Part shown: positions 6,850 to 13,084 of the stretch, one piece after another
How the letters are laid out: each line of letters begins with the position of its first letter
Numbering within the stretch: the first letter of the stretch is position 1
Origin: Pseudomonadota bacterium
Lineage (GTDB): Bacteria > Pseudomonadota > Alphaproteobacteria > Rhizobiales > Devosiaceae
Length of the DNA: 17,337 bases
Assembly (NCBI GenBank): GCA_023387585.1
Contig: JAEWHZ010000040.1
Span: 1-17,337 of the forward strand
Direction of reading: 5' to 3'
Made by a program: the position numbers and the translations under genes
Notes under the pieces: model-generated
Seen by the model: only the letters and a program-made list of their open reading frames with translations
What the model was told of the DNA's origin: nothing
Database searches by the model: none

Positions 6850-7671
6850 ATGACTACAACCACCGCCCAGGGCGTCCCGATGTTCGGGCTCGGAACTTCC
6901 GGGCGCACCGGCGAAGATGGCATGGCCGCCATTCTGAAGGCGCTCGAGATCGGCTATCGCCATATCGACACCGCACAAAGCTACAATAGCGAGGCCAATG
7001 TCGGTGAGGCTGTCCGCCGGTCCGGGCTGCCCCGTTCCGAAGTCTTCATCACCACCAAGGTGGCCGATACCAACCTCGCCAAACCCGACTTCCTGCCCAG
7101 CGTTGAGCGGAGCCTCGAAACCCTCGGCGTCGATGCCGTCGACCTGCTGCTGATCCACTGGCCGTCTGACAAAAATGCCGTGCCGTTCGAGGACTATATG
7201 CTGGCCCTGGCGCAAACCCGCGAGAACGGCTGGGTGAAGCGCATCGGCGTTTCCAACTATCCGATCGCCTTGGTCGACAAGGCGGACAGCCTGTTGGGCA
7301 AGGGTGCGCTGAGCACCAACCAGGTCGAGCTGCACCCGTTTCTGCAGGCCCCGAAACTCACCCGCTACGCCGCGGAAAGCGGCCTGCCGCTGACCGCCTA
7401 TATGCCACTTGCCAAGGGCAAGGTCAGCACCGATCCGGTCCTTGTGCGGATCGGCGAGAAGCACGGCGTGACGGCCGCCGCTATCTCGCTCGCCTTCCTC
7501 ATGGCCGAAGGCCACATCGTCATCCCGGCCTCGTCCAATCCCGAGCGCCTGCGCCAGAACATGGCGGCAACGACGGTGACGCTGGACGCCGACGACATCG
7601 CCGCCATCCGCCAGCTCGACCGGGGCGATCGCATGATCAATCCCGCCAAGGCTCCCGCCTGGGACGACTGA
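6850..7671 (+). CDS. Aldo/keto reductase (NAD(P)H-dependent)
   Basis: A 273-residue TIM-barrel oxidoreductase of the compact bacterial AKR size (2,5-diketo-D-gluconate reductase-like). The full catalytic tetrad is visible: D40 and Y45 in HIDTAQSY, K70 in ITTKV and H103 in LLIHWP. GVSNYP near 229-253 coordinate space of the barrel and the later AYMPLAKGK and IPASSNPERLRQNM segments supply the nicotinamide cofactor pocket. It follows the permease by 36 nt with GAGGAG 10 nt before the ATG, so it is the last gene of the operon. Likely role: interconverting an aldose/ketose and its alcohol, or oxidising a sugar before lactone formation and dehydration by the first gene's product (inference). Gene composition looks more GC-rich than the upstream genes. 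An in-frame TTG at 6832 is less likely because it lies in the ribosome-site region. Confidence 0.88.
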   Translation: MTTTTAQGVPMFGLGTSGRTGEDGMAAILKALEIGYRHIDTAQSYNSEANVGEAVRRSGLPRSEVFITTKVADTNLAKPDFLPSVERSLETLGVDAVDLLLIHWPSDKNAVPFEDYMLALAQTRENGWVKRIGVSNYPIALVDKADSLLGKGALSTNQVELHPFLQAPKLTRYAAESGLPLTAYMPLAKGKVSTDPVLVRIGEKHGVTAAAISLAFLMAEGHIVIPASSNPERLRQNMAATTVTLDADDIAAIRQLDRGDRMINPAKAPAWDD

Positions 7672-7766
7672 GGTTAATTCAACCGCGTAAACGCACAGGC
7701 GCTTCGTCAGTGCATGATGGAACGGTTGAGCTGGCGATGCACCGAGACGGATGACCATCTCAATGC

Positions 7767-7934
7767 ATGTCCGACACCACTGTCGAGACGGTGAATCTCA
7801 AGCGTGCCATGATCAACTCCGCCAATCAGGTGATCCTGCTGATCGACGGCGTCAGCGACGAAGACGCCGCCGCTTTTGCGGCCCAGAACACCAGGATCAC
7901 CCGGGTCAGCGTCGCCGACCCTGATGCCGCCTGA
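7767..7934 (+). pseudogene. Remnant resembling the C-terminal end of a DeoR-family repressor
   Basis: This 55-codon frame reads MSDTTVETVNLKRAMINSAN followed by QVILLIDGVSDEDAAAFAAQ and ends VSVADPDAA. The segment VNLKRAMI-A-QVILLID resembles the DeoR C-terminal region (usual form: V-x-x-A-M-I-x-x-A-x-x-V-x-L-L-A-D-x-S-K). The SSKF motif, the sugar-sensing domain and the helix-turn-helix are all absent. An in-frame TGA at 7752-7754 blocks extension upstream and no clear ribosome site precedes the ATG. I read it as a decayed repressor gene left between two clusters. It could instead be a small independent protein; the similarity is by eye. Confidence 0.45.
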
Positions 7935-7961
7935 TTTCTCGCTCGGGCCCGGCCGCCTCGA

Positions 7962-9176
7962 TCAGCGCTGCAATACGACCCCCGCCTTGATCAAGGTCTC
8001 GATCTCGCCGGAACCGAAGCCGGATTGATGCAGGATGTCCCGGCTGTCGGCACCGTAGAGCGGGGCGGCGCGCAGGGTGGGTTGGGGGTCGTCGGAGAAC
8101 CGGATGGCGGGGGCGACGGTCTGGTATTCGCCGCCGATGGGATGCTCGATGCGCGTGAGATGCGGGCGCGCCTGGTCGTGATCGAGGAAGCTGGCATAGT
8201 CACGGACGACGCCGCACCAGATGCCGTGCCCGGTCAACAGCTCGTCCCAGTGCTCGGCCGGCTCCGTCGCGAGCTTTTTTGCGATGGTGCCATAGATGAC
8301 GTCGCGCCAGTCGGCGAGCGCGCGCGTCTCGGCCTGCGGAGGACGGGAGCCCTTGAGGTCGGCGAGCTGGGGCAGGTCCAGTAGCTGGCCGAGCACCGCG
8401 AGATCGCCCTGGGCGAGCGCGAGGACGCCGCTCTGGCACTGATAGTGCCCGTAGGGGGGCTCCATCCACAGCGAGACCTGGGGAGTTTCGCCGCGTTCGG
8501 GCGGCGCGTCGGCGGCGAGGAAGGAGGTGATCTCCTGAATCTGCATCTCCATGATCGCGGACAGCAGCGAGACCTTGATCTCCTGGCCGCGCCCGGTGCG
8601 CCCGCGCGCCACAAGCGCTGCGAGCACGCCTTCGCAGGCCGCATGCGAGGCGGCGGTGTCGACCATGTAGAGCGGCGACGGCGCCGGCAGCCCGCCGCGC
8701 GTGCCGCCATTCATCGTCAGCCCGGTGAACGACTGGACGAGCAGGTCCTGCCCGGGACGATCCTTCATCGGGCCGTCCTCGCCATAGCCCGAGATCGACG
8801 CATAGACGAGGCGGGGGTTGCGGGCGGACAGCGTTGCGTAGTCGATGCCGAGGCGGGAGGCGACGCGCGGGCGGAAATTCTGCACGAACACGTCCGCATC
8901 CGCGACCAGCCGGTAGAGGACCTCGCGTCCGGCGTCGGATTTTAGATCGAGAACCAGGGATCGCTTGTTGCGGTTGAGCGTGACGAAGCAGGTGGCGTCG
9001 CCGAAGCGGGTGATGCCGGCCATCGGCGCGTGGCGGGAGAAATCGCCGCCGCCCGGCGCCTCGATCTTGATGATGTCTGCGCCCATCTCGCCCAGCCGCT
9101 GGGTGCAGAGCGGGCCGGCCATGGCGATGGTGAGGTCGAGGACGCGGATGCCGGAAAGCGGACCGTTGGACGTCAT
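7962..9176 (-). CDS. CaiB/BaiF-family class III CoA-transferase
   Basis: A 404-residue cytoplasmic enzyme of normal family length. The N-terminus carries the family signature: LSGIRVLDLTIAMAGPLCTQ, then GADIIKIEAPGGGDFSR. The catalytic Asp is D144 in RPGQDLLVQS, which forms the acyl-anhydride intermediate in formyl-CoA transferase and CaiB. Further family segments are FVTLNRNKRSLVLDLK (64-79) and YASISGYGEDGP (125-136). It moves CoA between an acyl-CoA donor and a carboxylic acid. Its start lies 4 nt after the stop of the crotonase-family gene, so the two are co-transcribed and probably form a pathway: CoA activation plus hydration or dehydration, as in CaiB/CaiD of carnitine metabolism. The acid substrate cannot be deduced. 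Confidence 0.92.
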   Translation of the reverse strand: MTSNGPLSGIRVLDLTIAMAGPLCTQRLGEMGADIIKIEAPGGGDFSRHAPMAGITRFGDATCFVTLNRNKRSLVLDLKSDAGREVLYRLVADADVFVQNFRPRVASRLGIDYATLSARNPRLVYASISGYGEDGPMKDRPGQDLLVQSFTGLTMNGGTRGGLPAPSPLYMVDTAASHAACEGVLAALVARGRTGRGQEIKVSLLSAIMEMQIQEITSFLAADAPPERGETPQVSLWMEPPYGHYQCQSGVLALAQGDLAVLGQLLDLPQLADLKGSRPPQAETRALADWRDVIYGTIAKKLATEPAEHWDELLTGHGIWCGVVRDYASFLDHDQARPHLTRIEHPIGGEYQTVAPAIRFSDDPQPTLRAAPLYGADSRDILHQSGFGSGEIETLIKAGVVLQR

Positions 9177-9180
9177 GGTT

Positions 9181-9987
9181 CTAGCGGCCCTTGAACACGG
9201 GTTCGCGCTTTTCGGCGAAGGCGTTCATGCCCTCGCGCGCATCTTCGGTAGCCATGCAATAGGTGTAGCCGTCATTTTCCCAGGCCAGGCCCGCGGCGAT
9301 GGACACGCCCTGGGTCTGGCGGATGATGTTCTTGGCCGATTGCACCGCGATCGGCGGATTGGCCGCCAGCCGGGCGGCGATCTGCTGCACGCGCGGCGTC
9401 AGCTCCTCGACCGGAACGAGGTCTTGCACGAAGCCGACCCGATGCGCCTCGGCGGCAGGAAAGATATCGCCGGTCAGGATCCAGCGCGCGGCGTTGCCGT
9501 AGCCGATCAGCCGCGGCAGGATGGAGGTGTTGCCCGAGCCCGCATGCCAGCCGCGCCGCACTTCCGGCGCGCCGAAGCTCGAGCGGTCGGTGGCGACGCG
9601 GATATCGCAGCACATGGCGATCTCCAGCCCGCCGCCGAGGCAGTAGCCGTCGATCGCCGCAATGGCGGGCTTGCGCAGCTTGAGCAGGGGGTCGATGTAG
9701 TCGCGATCGTAGCTCGCCCGGTTCCGGCCCTCCCAGGGCGTGCCCAGATCGTCGAGCATGTTGACGTCGCTGCCGGCGCAGAAGGCGCGCTCGCCGGCGC
9801 CGGTCACCACCAGCACCTTGATCGCATCGTCCCGGTCGACCTGGCGGCACGCCTTGACGATCTCGGCCGCCATGGCCGCGGTGACGGCATTGAGCTTTTT
9901 CGGACGGTCGAGCGTGAGGGTCGCGATCTCGCCCGCGACCTCGAAGCGCACATGGGTGTCGTGGTCCATCATATCCAGGTTCCGCAT
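9181..9987 (-). CDS. Enoyl-CoA hydratase/isomerase (crotonase) family protein
   Basis: A 268-residue crotonase-fold enzyme. The oxyanion-hole segments are CAGSDVNML (70-78) and GGGLEIA (118-124). Both acid/base glutamates of true enoyl-CoA hydratases are present, E122 (GGGLE) and E142 (APEVRRG), so hydratase or dehydratase chemistry is plausible. The C-terminal helical part has the usual ANPPIAVQSAKNIIRQT. I used the ATG at 9987; ATGs near 9972 and 9969 are alternatives and none has a strong Shine-Dalgarno. It is the first gene of a two-gene operon with the CoA-transferase. The promoter region just upstream holds a 15-bp motif nearly identical to that in front of the FadR-type regulator at 11259-12050, suggesting shared control. 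Confidence 0.91.
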   Translation of the reverse strand: MRNLDMMDHDTHVRFEVAGEIATLTLDRPKKLNAVTAAMAAEIVKACRQVDRDDAIKVLVVTGAGERAFCAGSDVNMLDDLGTPWEGRNRASYDRDYIDPLLKLRKPAIAAIDGYCLGGGLEIAMCCDIRVATDRSSFGAPEVRRGWHAGSGNTSILPRLIGYGNAARWILTGDIFPAAEAHRVGFVQDLVPVEELTPRVQQIAARLAANPPIAVQSAKNIIRQTQGVSIAAGLAWENDGYTYCMATEDAREGMNAFAEKREPVFKGR

Positions 9988-10137
9988 CTGCCCGTCGCAC
10001 CGGGACAGGGTTAAAAGAATATTATATGCTTATCTTATAAAGTCAATCGGCGCCGCCGCGGCGAGGGGGGCGTCTGCCCCGCCGGCCCTCACCCCCAAGG
10101 CCGACGGAGCTCGCCGCCGGTGTCGCTGTTCCGCAGG
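9988..10137. promoter_or_regulatory. Upstream region of the crotonase/CoA-transferase operon
   Basis: The 150 bp between the hydrolase stop and the crotonase start contains a sharp AT-rich island (about 10011-10046) in otherwise very GC-rich sequence. Read on the minus strand, TTGACT (10041-10046) followed after 16 nt by TAATAT (10019-10024) forms a plausible sigma70 promoter. The shared motif lies within it. A small hairpin GGGGC-GTCT-GCCCC (10067-10080) sits between the hydrolase and this promoter but has no U-run. Confidence 0.5.
10021..10035. promoter_or_regulatory. Candidate operator, copy 1 of a motif shared with the regulator promoter
   Basis: ATTATATGCTTATCT here matches ATTATATGATTATCT at 12082-12096 in 14 of 15 positions. 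On the minus strand it reads AGATAAGCATATAAT and overlaps the predicted -10 of the crotonase operon. It could be a GntR/FCD operator or simply a conserved promoter core. Confidence 0.5.
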
Positions 10138-11235
10138 TCAGCGGTTTTCGGATGTCCAGGCCTTGCGCGCCGCCATGGCGGTCAGCGCGGGTCCCTGGCC
10201 CCATGGCACGATCTGGTTCGTGGGAATGTACCAGTAATGCTCCTCGACAAGGGCGGAGTAGACGGCGGCCGTCACCCCCATCAAATTGCCCTGGTCATCG
10301 AGATTGCCCAGCATGGCGGCAAAGGCGCGGTCGGCCGAATCCGCGAAATCGGCGGGATCGAGCAGGCCCAGCGCCATGCCGCGATAAAAGGCGGTAGCCA
10401 TGAAGGCCGCGGTGGAGCTTTCGGGTCCCGAGCGCGGCTCGTGCACCAGCGAGTGCCAGTTGCCGTCGGCGAGCTGATAGCCGCGCATGACCTCGGCCAG
10501 TCCCCGGGCCTGCTCAGCCACCCGGTCATAACCGGGCGTCGCCGGATCAGCGTAATGGATCACGTCGACGAGGCCCAGCAGCGCCCAGCCCTGCCCGCGT
10601 CCCCAGCCGCGCGTATAGGGCCGGCGCGTCTTTTCCAGCCAGAAATGGCAGTAGAGCCCGGTCTCGGCATCGAACAGCAGATCGCGATAACCAAGAATCT
10701 CGTCGATCGCGCGTTCGCTCCAGCCGCCTTGCGGATCGATCCGCGACAGATGGGCGAAGAAGGGCGGGTCGAAATGCATGCAGTCGAGATAGATGCCCGC
10801 TCCGGGATCGGCCAGCAGCGCATCCTCTTCGGCGGTCTGGGCCACCTCGCCATAGGGCTTGAGCAATGAGCGGCGCGTGTCCTCGAAGGTGATCGAGACA
10901 CCGTTGACCTTGCGCCGGTCGCGCAGGTGCCGGGCGAGATCGAGCGTTGCTTCCTTCAGCACCGCATCGCCGCTGCGCTCGATCAGCTCGCACATGATGT
11001 GGCCGGGGGCAGTGTTGTCGTCGGGCAGGAAAGGCGTGCGCCGCGTGCCCCAGGCGCGGAAGAACCCATGCGTGAAGTCGCGATACTGGTCGCGATCGAG
11101 AAGCGCCGAGGCGGCCATGAGCCCCTCGAAGCCGATGGAGTCCCCGTAGAACCAGCCCTGGAAGCGATGCTCGATCAGGCGGTCTGCAATGGCGCGGATC
11201 AGCTTTGCGTCCGGCGCCGAGGCGATATGGTTCAT
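10138..11235 (-). CDS. Glycoside hydrolase family 88/105-like unsaturated glycuronyl (rhamnogalacturonyl) hydrolase
   Basis: A 365-residue protein with features of the GH88/GH105 (alpha/alpha)6-barrel. These are GIYLDCMHFDPPFFAHLSRI (147-166), holding the candidate catalytic acid D151; CHFWLEK (196-202), equivalent to the H-W-D/E segment; RGWGRGQGWALLGLVD (209-224), the family hallmark W-x-R-G-N/Q-G-W; and GNWHSLVHEP with ESSTAAFMA (259-280). Such enzymes hydrate the 4,5-double bond of unsaturated uronic acids left by polysaccharide lyases, releasing an unsaturated monosaccharide. No signal peptide is seen, so it acts in the cytoplasm on imported oligosaccharide. GGAGG lies 3-7 nt before the ATG. 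It is 23 nt downstream of the FadR-type regulator and co-transcribed with it. Divergent members exist, so the exact linkage is uncertain. Confidence 0.82.
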   Translation of the reverse strand: MNHIASAPDAKLIRAIADRLIEHRFQGWFYGDSIGFEGLMAASALLDRDQYRDFTHGFFRAWGTRRTPFLPDDNTAPGHIMCELIERSGDAVLKEATLDLARHLRDRRKVNGVSITFEDTRRSLLKPYGEVAQTAEEDALLADPGAGIYLDCMHFDPPFFAHLSRIDPQGGWSERAIDEILGYRDLLFDAETGLYCHFWLEKTRRPYTRGWGRGQGWALLGLVDVIHYADPATPGYDRVAEQARGLAEVMRGYQLADGNWHSLVHEPRSGPESSTAAFMATAFYRGMALGLLDPADFADSADRAFAAMLGNLDDQGNLMGVTAAVYSALVEEHYWYIPTNQIVPWGQGPALTAMAARKAWTSENR

Positions 11236-11258
11236 GGGTCCTCCGGTTTGTCTCAGGG

Positions 11259-12050
11259 TTATTCGAGTAGCGAAAAGCCTTCGCGCGCATCGTCCATGGC
11301 GCGTTCGATCAGCACTCGCATGGCGTCCTCGGCCGCCTGCGCATCGCCGGCGATGAAGGCCTCGTAGACCGTCCGGTGCAGCGCGGTGCTCTCGTCCATG
11401 CCGATGAGTTCGACTTCGGAGCCCCGCGCGCGCATCTGCAGGTCGATCAACAGCCGCAGCGCCGCCTGGATGACGGTGAAGAGCTGTTCGAGAATTTCGG
11501 AGCCGATCGTTGCAAGGAACTCGCGGTGAAAGGCGAGGTCGGCTTCGATGAACAGGTCGCGCCGCTGCGGATCGGGCAGGCCGGGGGTGTTCTCGGCCTC
11601 GAGCTTGCGCTCCCAGGCGCGCGTCAGCCGGGCGCGGGTGGCGTCGGTCGCCGTGCGGGTCGCAAGGTGAACGGCGCTCGGCTCGAGCACGAGGCGAACC
11701 TTCATCAGGTCTTCGAGCAGGCTCTTGGTATCCCCGGCCCGTATGCGCCAATCCATCAAATCGGGGTCGAGCAGGCGCCATTCGGAGCGTGGCTGCACCT
11801 TGGTGCCTTCCATCGGGCGGCTGCGGATCAGCCCTTTGGCGCCAAGAATGCGCAGGGCCTCGCGCACGACGGAGCGGCTGACCCCGAGGCTGGCGATCAG
11901 GTCGGCTTCCTTGGGCATGCCGTCCGCCCATTCGCCAGCGACGATCCGGCAGCCGAGCTGGCGCACGATCGTGCCGAGAATGCCACGTACGGGAATGACC
12001 CCGGGCAGGGTGACGCCATCCATCAGGTTCAGCCGGTTGTGTTCGATCAT
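11259..12050 (-). CDS. FadR-subfamily GntR transcriptional regulator (FCD domain)
   Basis: A 263-residue regulator. The winged helix-turn-helix spans about 20-90, with LGVSRSVVREALRILGAKGL at 55-74. WRLLDPDLMDWRI (91-103) is a linker typical of FadR-type repressors of sugar-acid genes such as DgoR. The FCD domain shows D171, H175 and H225 as ligands, while the last ligand position reads LIERA instead of a His motif, as in many sugar-acid members of this group. It heads the operon containing the GH105-like hydrolase. Its promoter carries the motif that also precedes the crotonase/CoA-transferase operon, which suggests autoregulation plus control of that operon. The expected effector is a uronic- or aldonic-acid intermediate (inference). 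The start is preceded by a GGGAAGGGAAGA purine run. Confidence 0.9.
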   Translation of the reverse strand: MIEHNRLNLMDGVTLPGVIPVRGILGTIVRQLGCRIVAGEWADGMPKEADLIASLGVSRSVVREALRILGAKGLIRSRPMEGTKVQPRSEWRLLDPDLMDWRIRAGDTKSLLEDLMKVRLVLEPSAVHLATRTATDATRARLTRAWERKLEAENTPGLPDPQRRDLFIEADLAFHREFLATIGSEILEQLFTVIQAALRLLIDLQMRARGSEVELIGMDESTALHRTVYEAFIAGDAQAAEDAMRVLIERAMDDAREGFSLLE

Positions 12051-12163
12051 GGGATTCTTCCCTTCCCATCCTTATTAGCTTATTATATGATTATCTACAG
12101 CTCAAGGAGCCGGGAGCTGCGTTCGTCGTGCAGGCCTTACCAGACACAGCGGCAGGATCTGCC
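12051..12163. promoter_or_regulatory. Promoter region of the regulator-hydrolase operon
   Basis: The sequence upstream of the 12050 start includes an AT-rich island (about 12070-12096), with TATAAT visible on the minus strand inside the shared motif. The -35 is not clear. Also present are an inverted repeat CAGCTC/GAGCTG (12098-12119) and a short hairpin GGCAG-GAT-CTGCC (12151-12163) directly after the stop of the neighbouring GntR gene, without a U-run. Confidence 0.45.
12082..12096. promoter_or_regulatory. Candidate operator, copy 2 of the shared motif
   Basis: ATTATATGATTATCT lies 32 bp upstream of the FadR-type regulator start and differs at one base from the copy at 10021-10035. Its core, on the minus strand AATCATATAAT, also resembles the palindrome ATCATATATGAT at 12889-12900. 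Confidence 0.5.
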
Positions 12164-12865
12164 TCAACGCCGTCGCCGCGCCGGTTCGGGCTGGCTCGCG
12201 TCGAACAGGGACAGCACGTCGTTCAGCGTGCCGCGGACATGGCTGGCGCCGATCCGGGCAGCGAGCTCGCCGTCGCGCTGGCGGAAGGCGTCGATGAGCG
12301 CATGATGCTCCGCTCTGACGCGGGCCTTGTAGCCTTCGGCTCGGCCCAGGGTGCTATGGATCGCCTGCGTCAGCCCGTAATAGCGGGTCACGAGATCCAC
12401 GGCTTCCTCATTGCCGCCATGGCCGTTGATGTGCCGGTGGAAGGCGAAGTTGGCGTCGTCGATCGCCAGCCAGTCGTCGCCCTCGAGCGCGACGTCGTGG
12501 ACGCGCTGCAACGCCTCGAGCTGCCTCAGGTCGGAAAGCGAGGCTTCCTCGGCAAAGCGCCGGGACATGAAGGTCTCGAGCGCCTCGCCGATCTCGTGAT
12601 TGTGGATCATCCGCTGCCGGCTGAGCTCGCGCACGCGCGCGCCGCGATTGGGGATCATCTCCACCAGCCCCTCGCCCTCGAGCTGCTGCAAGGCTTCGCG
12701 GACCGGCTGAACGCTGACGCCGCATCTGTCGGCGATGGCGCTCATGCGCAGCCAGCTTCCGAGCGCGATCTCGCCGGCCAGGATTTCGGCGCGCAGCAGG
12801 GCGGCGACCCGCATATAGCTGGTTTCCGTCGGTGGTGGTGGGAACCGCGCTCCCGGAACAGCCAT
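12164..12865 (-). CDS. GntR-family transcriptional regulator with FCD domain
   Basis: A 233-residue FadR-subfamily regulator. The winged helix-turn-helix is at about 17-82, with CGVSVQPVREALQQLEGEGL at 48-67. The FCD domain carries the full ligand set N139, H143 (AFH), H187 (EHH) and H209 (SHV), so metal-dependent ligand binding is likely. It is divergent from the second CUT1 importer operon starting at 13085 and is its most likely controller. A palindrome lies 24 bp upstream of its start. AAAGGA precedes the ATG at a suitable distance. With the regulator at 11259 it forms two adjacent FCD repressors on the same strand, probably sensing different intermediates (inference). Confidence 0.9.
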   Translation of the reverse strand: MAVPGARFPPPPTETSYMRVAALLRAEILAGEIALGSWLRMSAIADRCGVSVQPVREALQQLEGEGLVEMIPNRGARVRELSRQRMIHNHEIGEALETFMSRRFAEEASLSDLRQLEALQRVHDVALEGDDWLAIDDANFAFHRHINGHGGNEEAVDLVTRYYGLTQAIHSTLGRAEGYKARVRAEHHALIDAFRQRDGELAARIGASHVRGTLNDVLSLFDASQPEPARRRR

Positions 12866-12888
12866 GATGCCGGATCCTTTCGCTTAAA

Positions 12889-12900
12889 ATCATATATGAT
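12889..12900. promoter_or_regulatory. Perfect 12-bp palindrome, candidate GntR operator
   Basis: ATCATATATGAT is self-complementary and lies just upstream of the GntR gene at 12865. It overlaps a TATGAT -10-like hexamer on the minus strand. AT-rich dyads of this size are usual for FadR-subfamily regulators; the binding protein is inferred from position. Confidence 0.55.
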
Positions 12901-12902
12901 AT

Positions 12903-12926
12903 TGACGGATTTGATACGATCCGTCA
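12903..12926. promoter_or_regulatory. Inverted repeat with 8-bp arms next to the palindrome
   Basis: TGACGGAT (12903-12910) and ATCCGTCA (12919-12926) are perfect reverse complements separated by TTGATACG. It starts 2 bp after the ATCATATATGAT palindrome. It could be a second regulator site, for example for the importer operon, or an RNA hairpin if transcribed. Confidence 0.45.
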
Positions 12927-13084
12927 CGCTGCATTCGATCGATCTTATATCGCGCTGTACCGCCAGCCGGGAAGGACGCGAAAGCCGGTCGGGGGTGGGA
13001 GGAGCCTGCATCCCCGGTGAAGTGCCTCTTCGGGCATGCGGTTGTTGATCCAGGCGAACAAAGAAAGACTAGGGAGGAGATCCG

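Larger units (their letters stand above)
12866..13084. promoter_or_regulatory. Divergent control region between the GntR regulator and the second importer operon
   Basis: A 219-bp gap holding the palindrome ATCATATATGAT (12889-12900), an inverted repeat TGACGGAT/ATCCGTCA (12903-12926) and an AT-rich patch TTATAT (12945-12950). For the minus strand, TATGAT inside the first palindrome is a reasonable -10, giving a layout in which the repressor would block its own promoter. I find no convincing plus-strand promoter pair. The plus-strand ribosome site GGGAGGAG sits at 13072-13079. Confidence 0.5.

Noticed and set aside
6550..7758. A 402-codon minus-strand frame opposite the permease and aldo/keto reductase
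   Set aside because: Spans two confirmed genes on the other strand and shows no recognisable protein features.
10067..10080. GGGGC-GTCT-GCCCC hairpin after the hydrolase gene as a terminator
   Set aside because: The stem is only 5 bp and no U-run follows on the minus strand.
10138..12069. A continuous 643-codon minus-strand frame covering the hydrolase and the region of the FadR-type regulator
   Set aside because: Only its second part (from the ATG at 11235) looks like a protein; the first part lies over the regulator in another frame and is Arg/Pro/Ala-rich, as expected of a GC-rich shadow frame.
12098..12119. CAGCTC/GAGCTG inverted repeat near the regulator promoter as an operator
   Set aside because: Short GC-rich arms of 6 bp are frequent by chance in this sequence, and it has no counterpart at the crotonase promoter.
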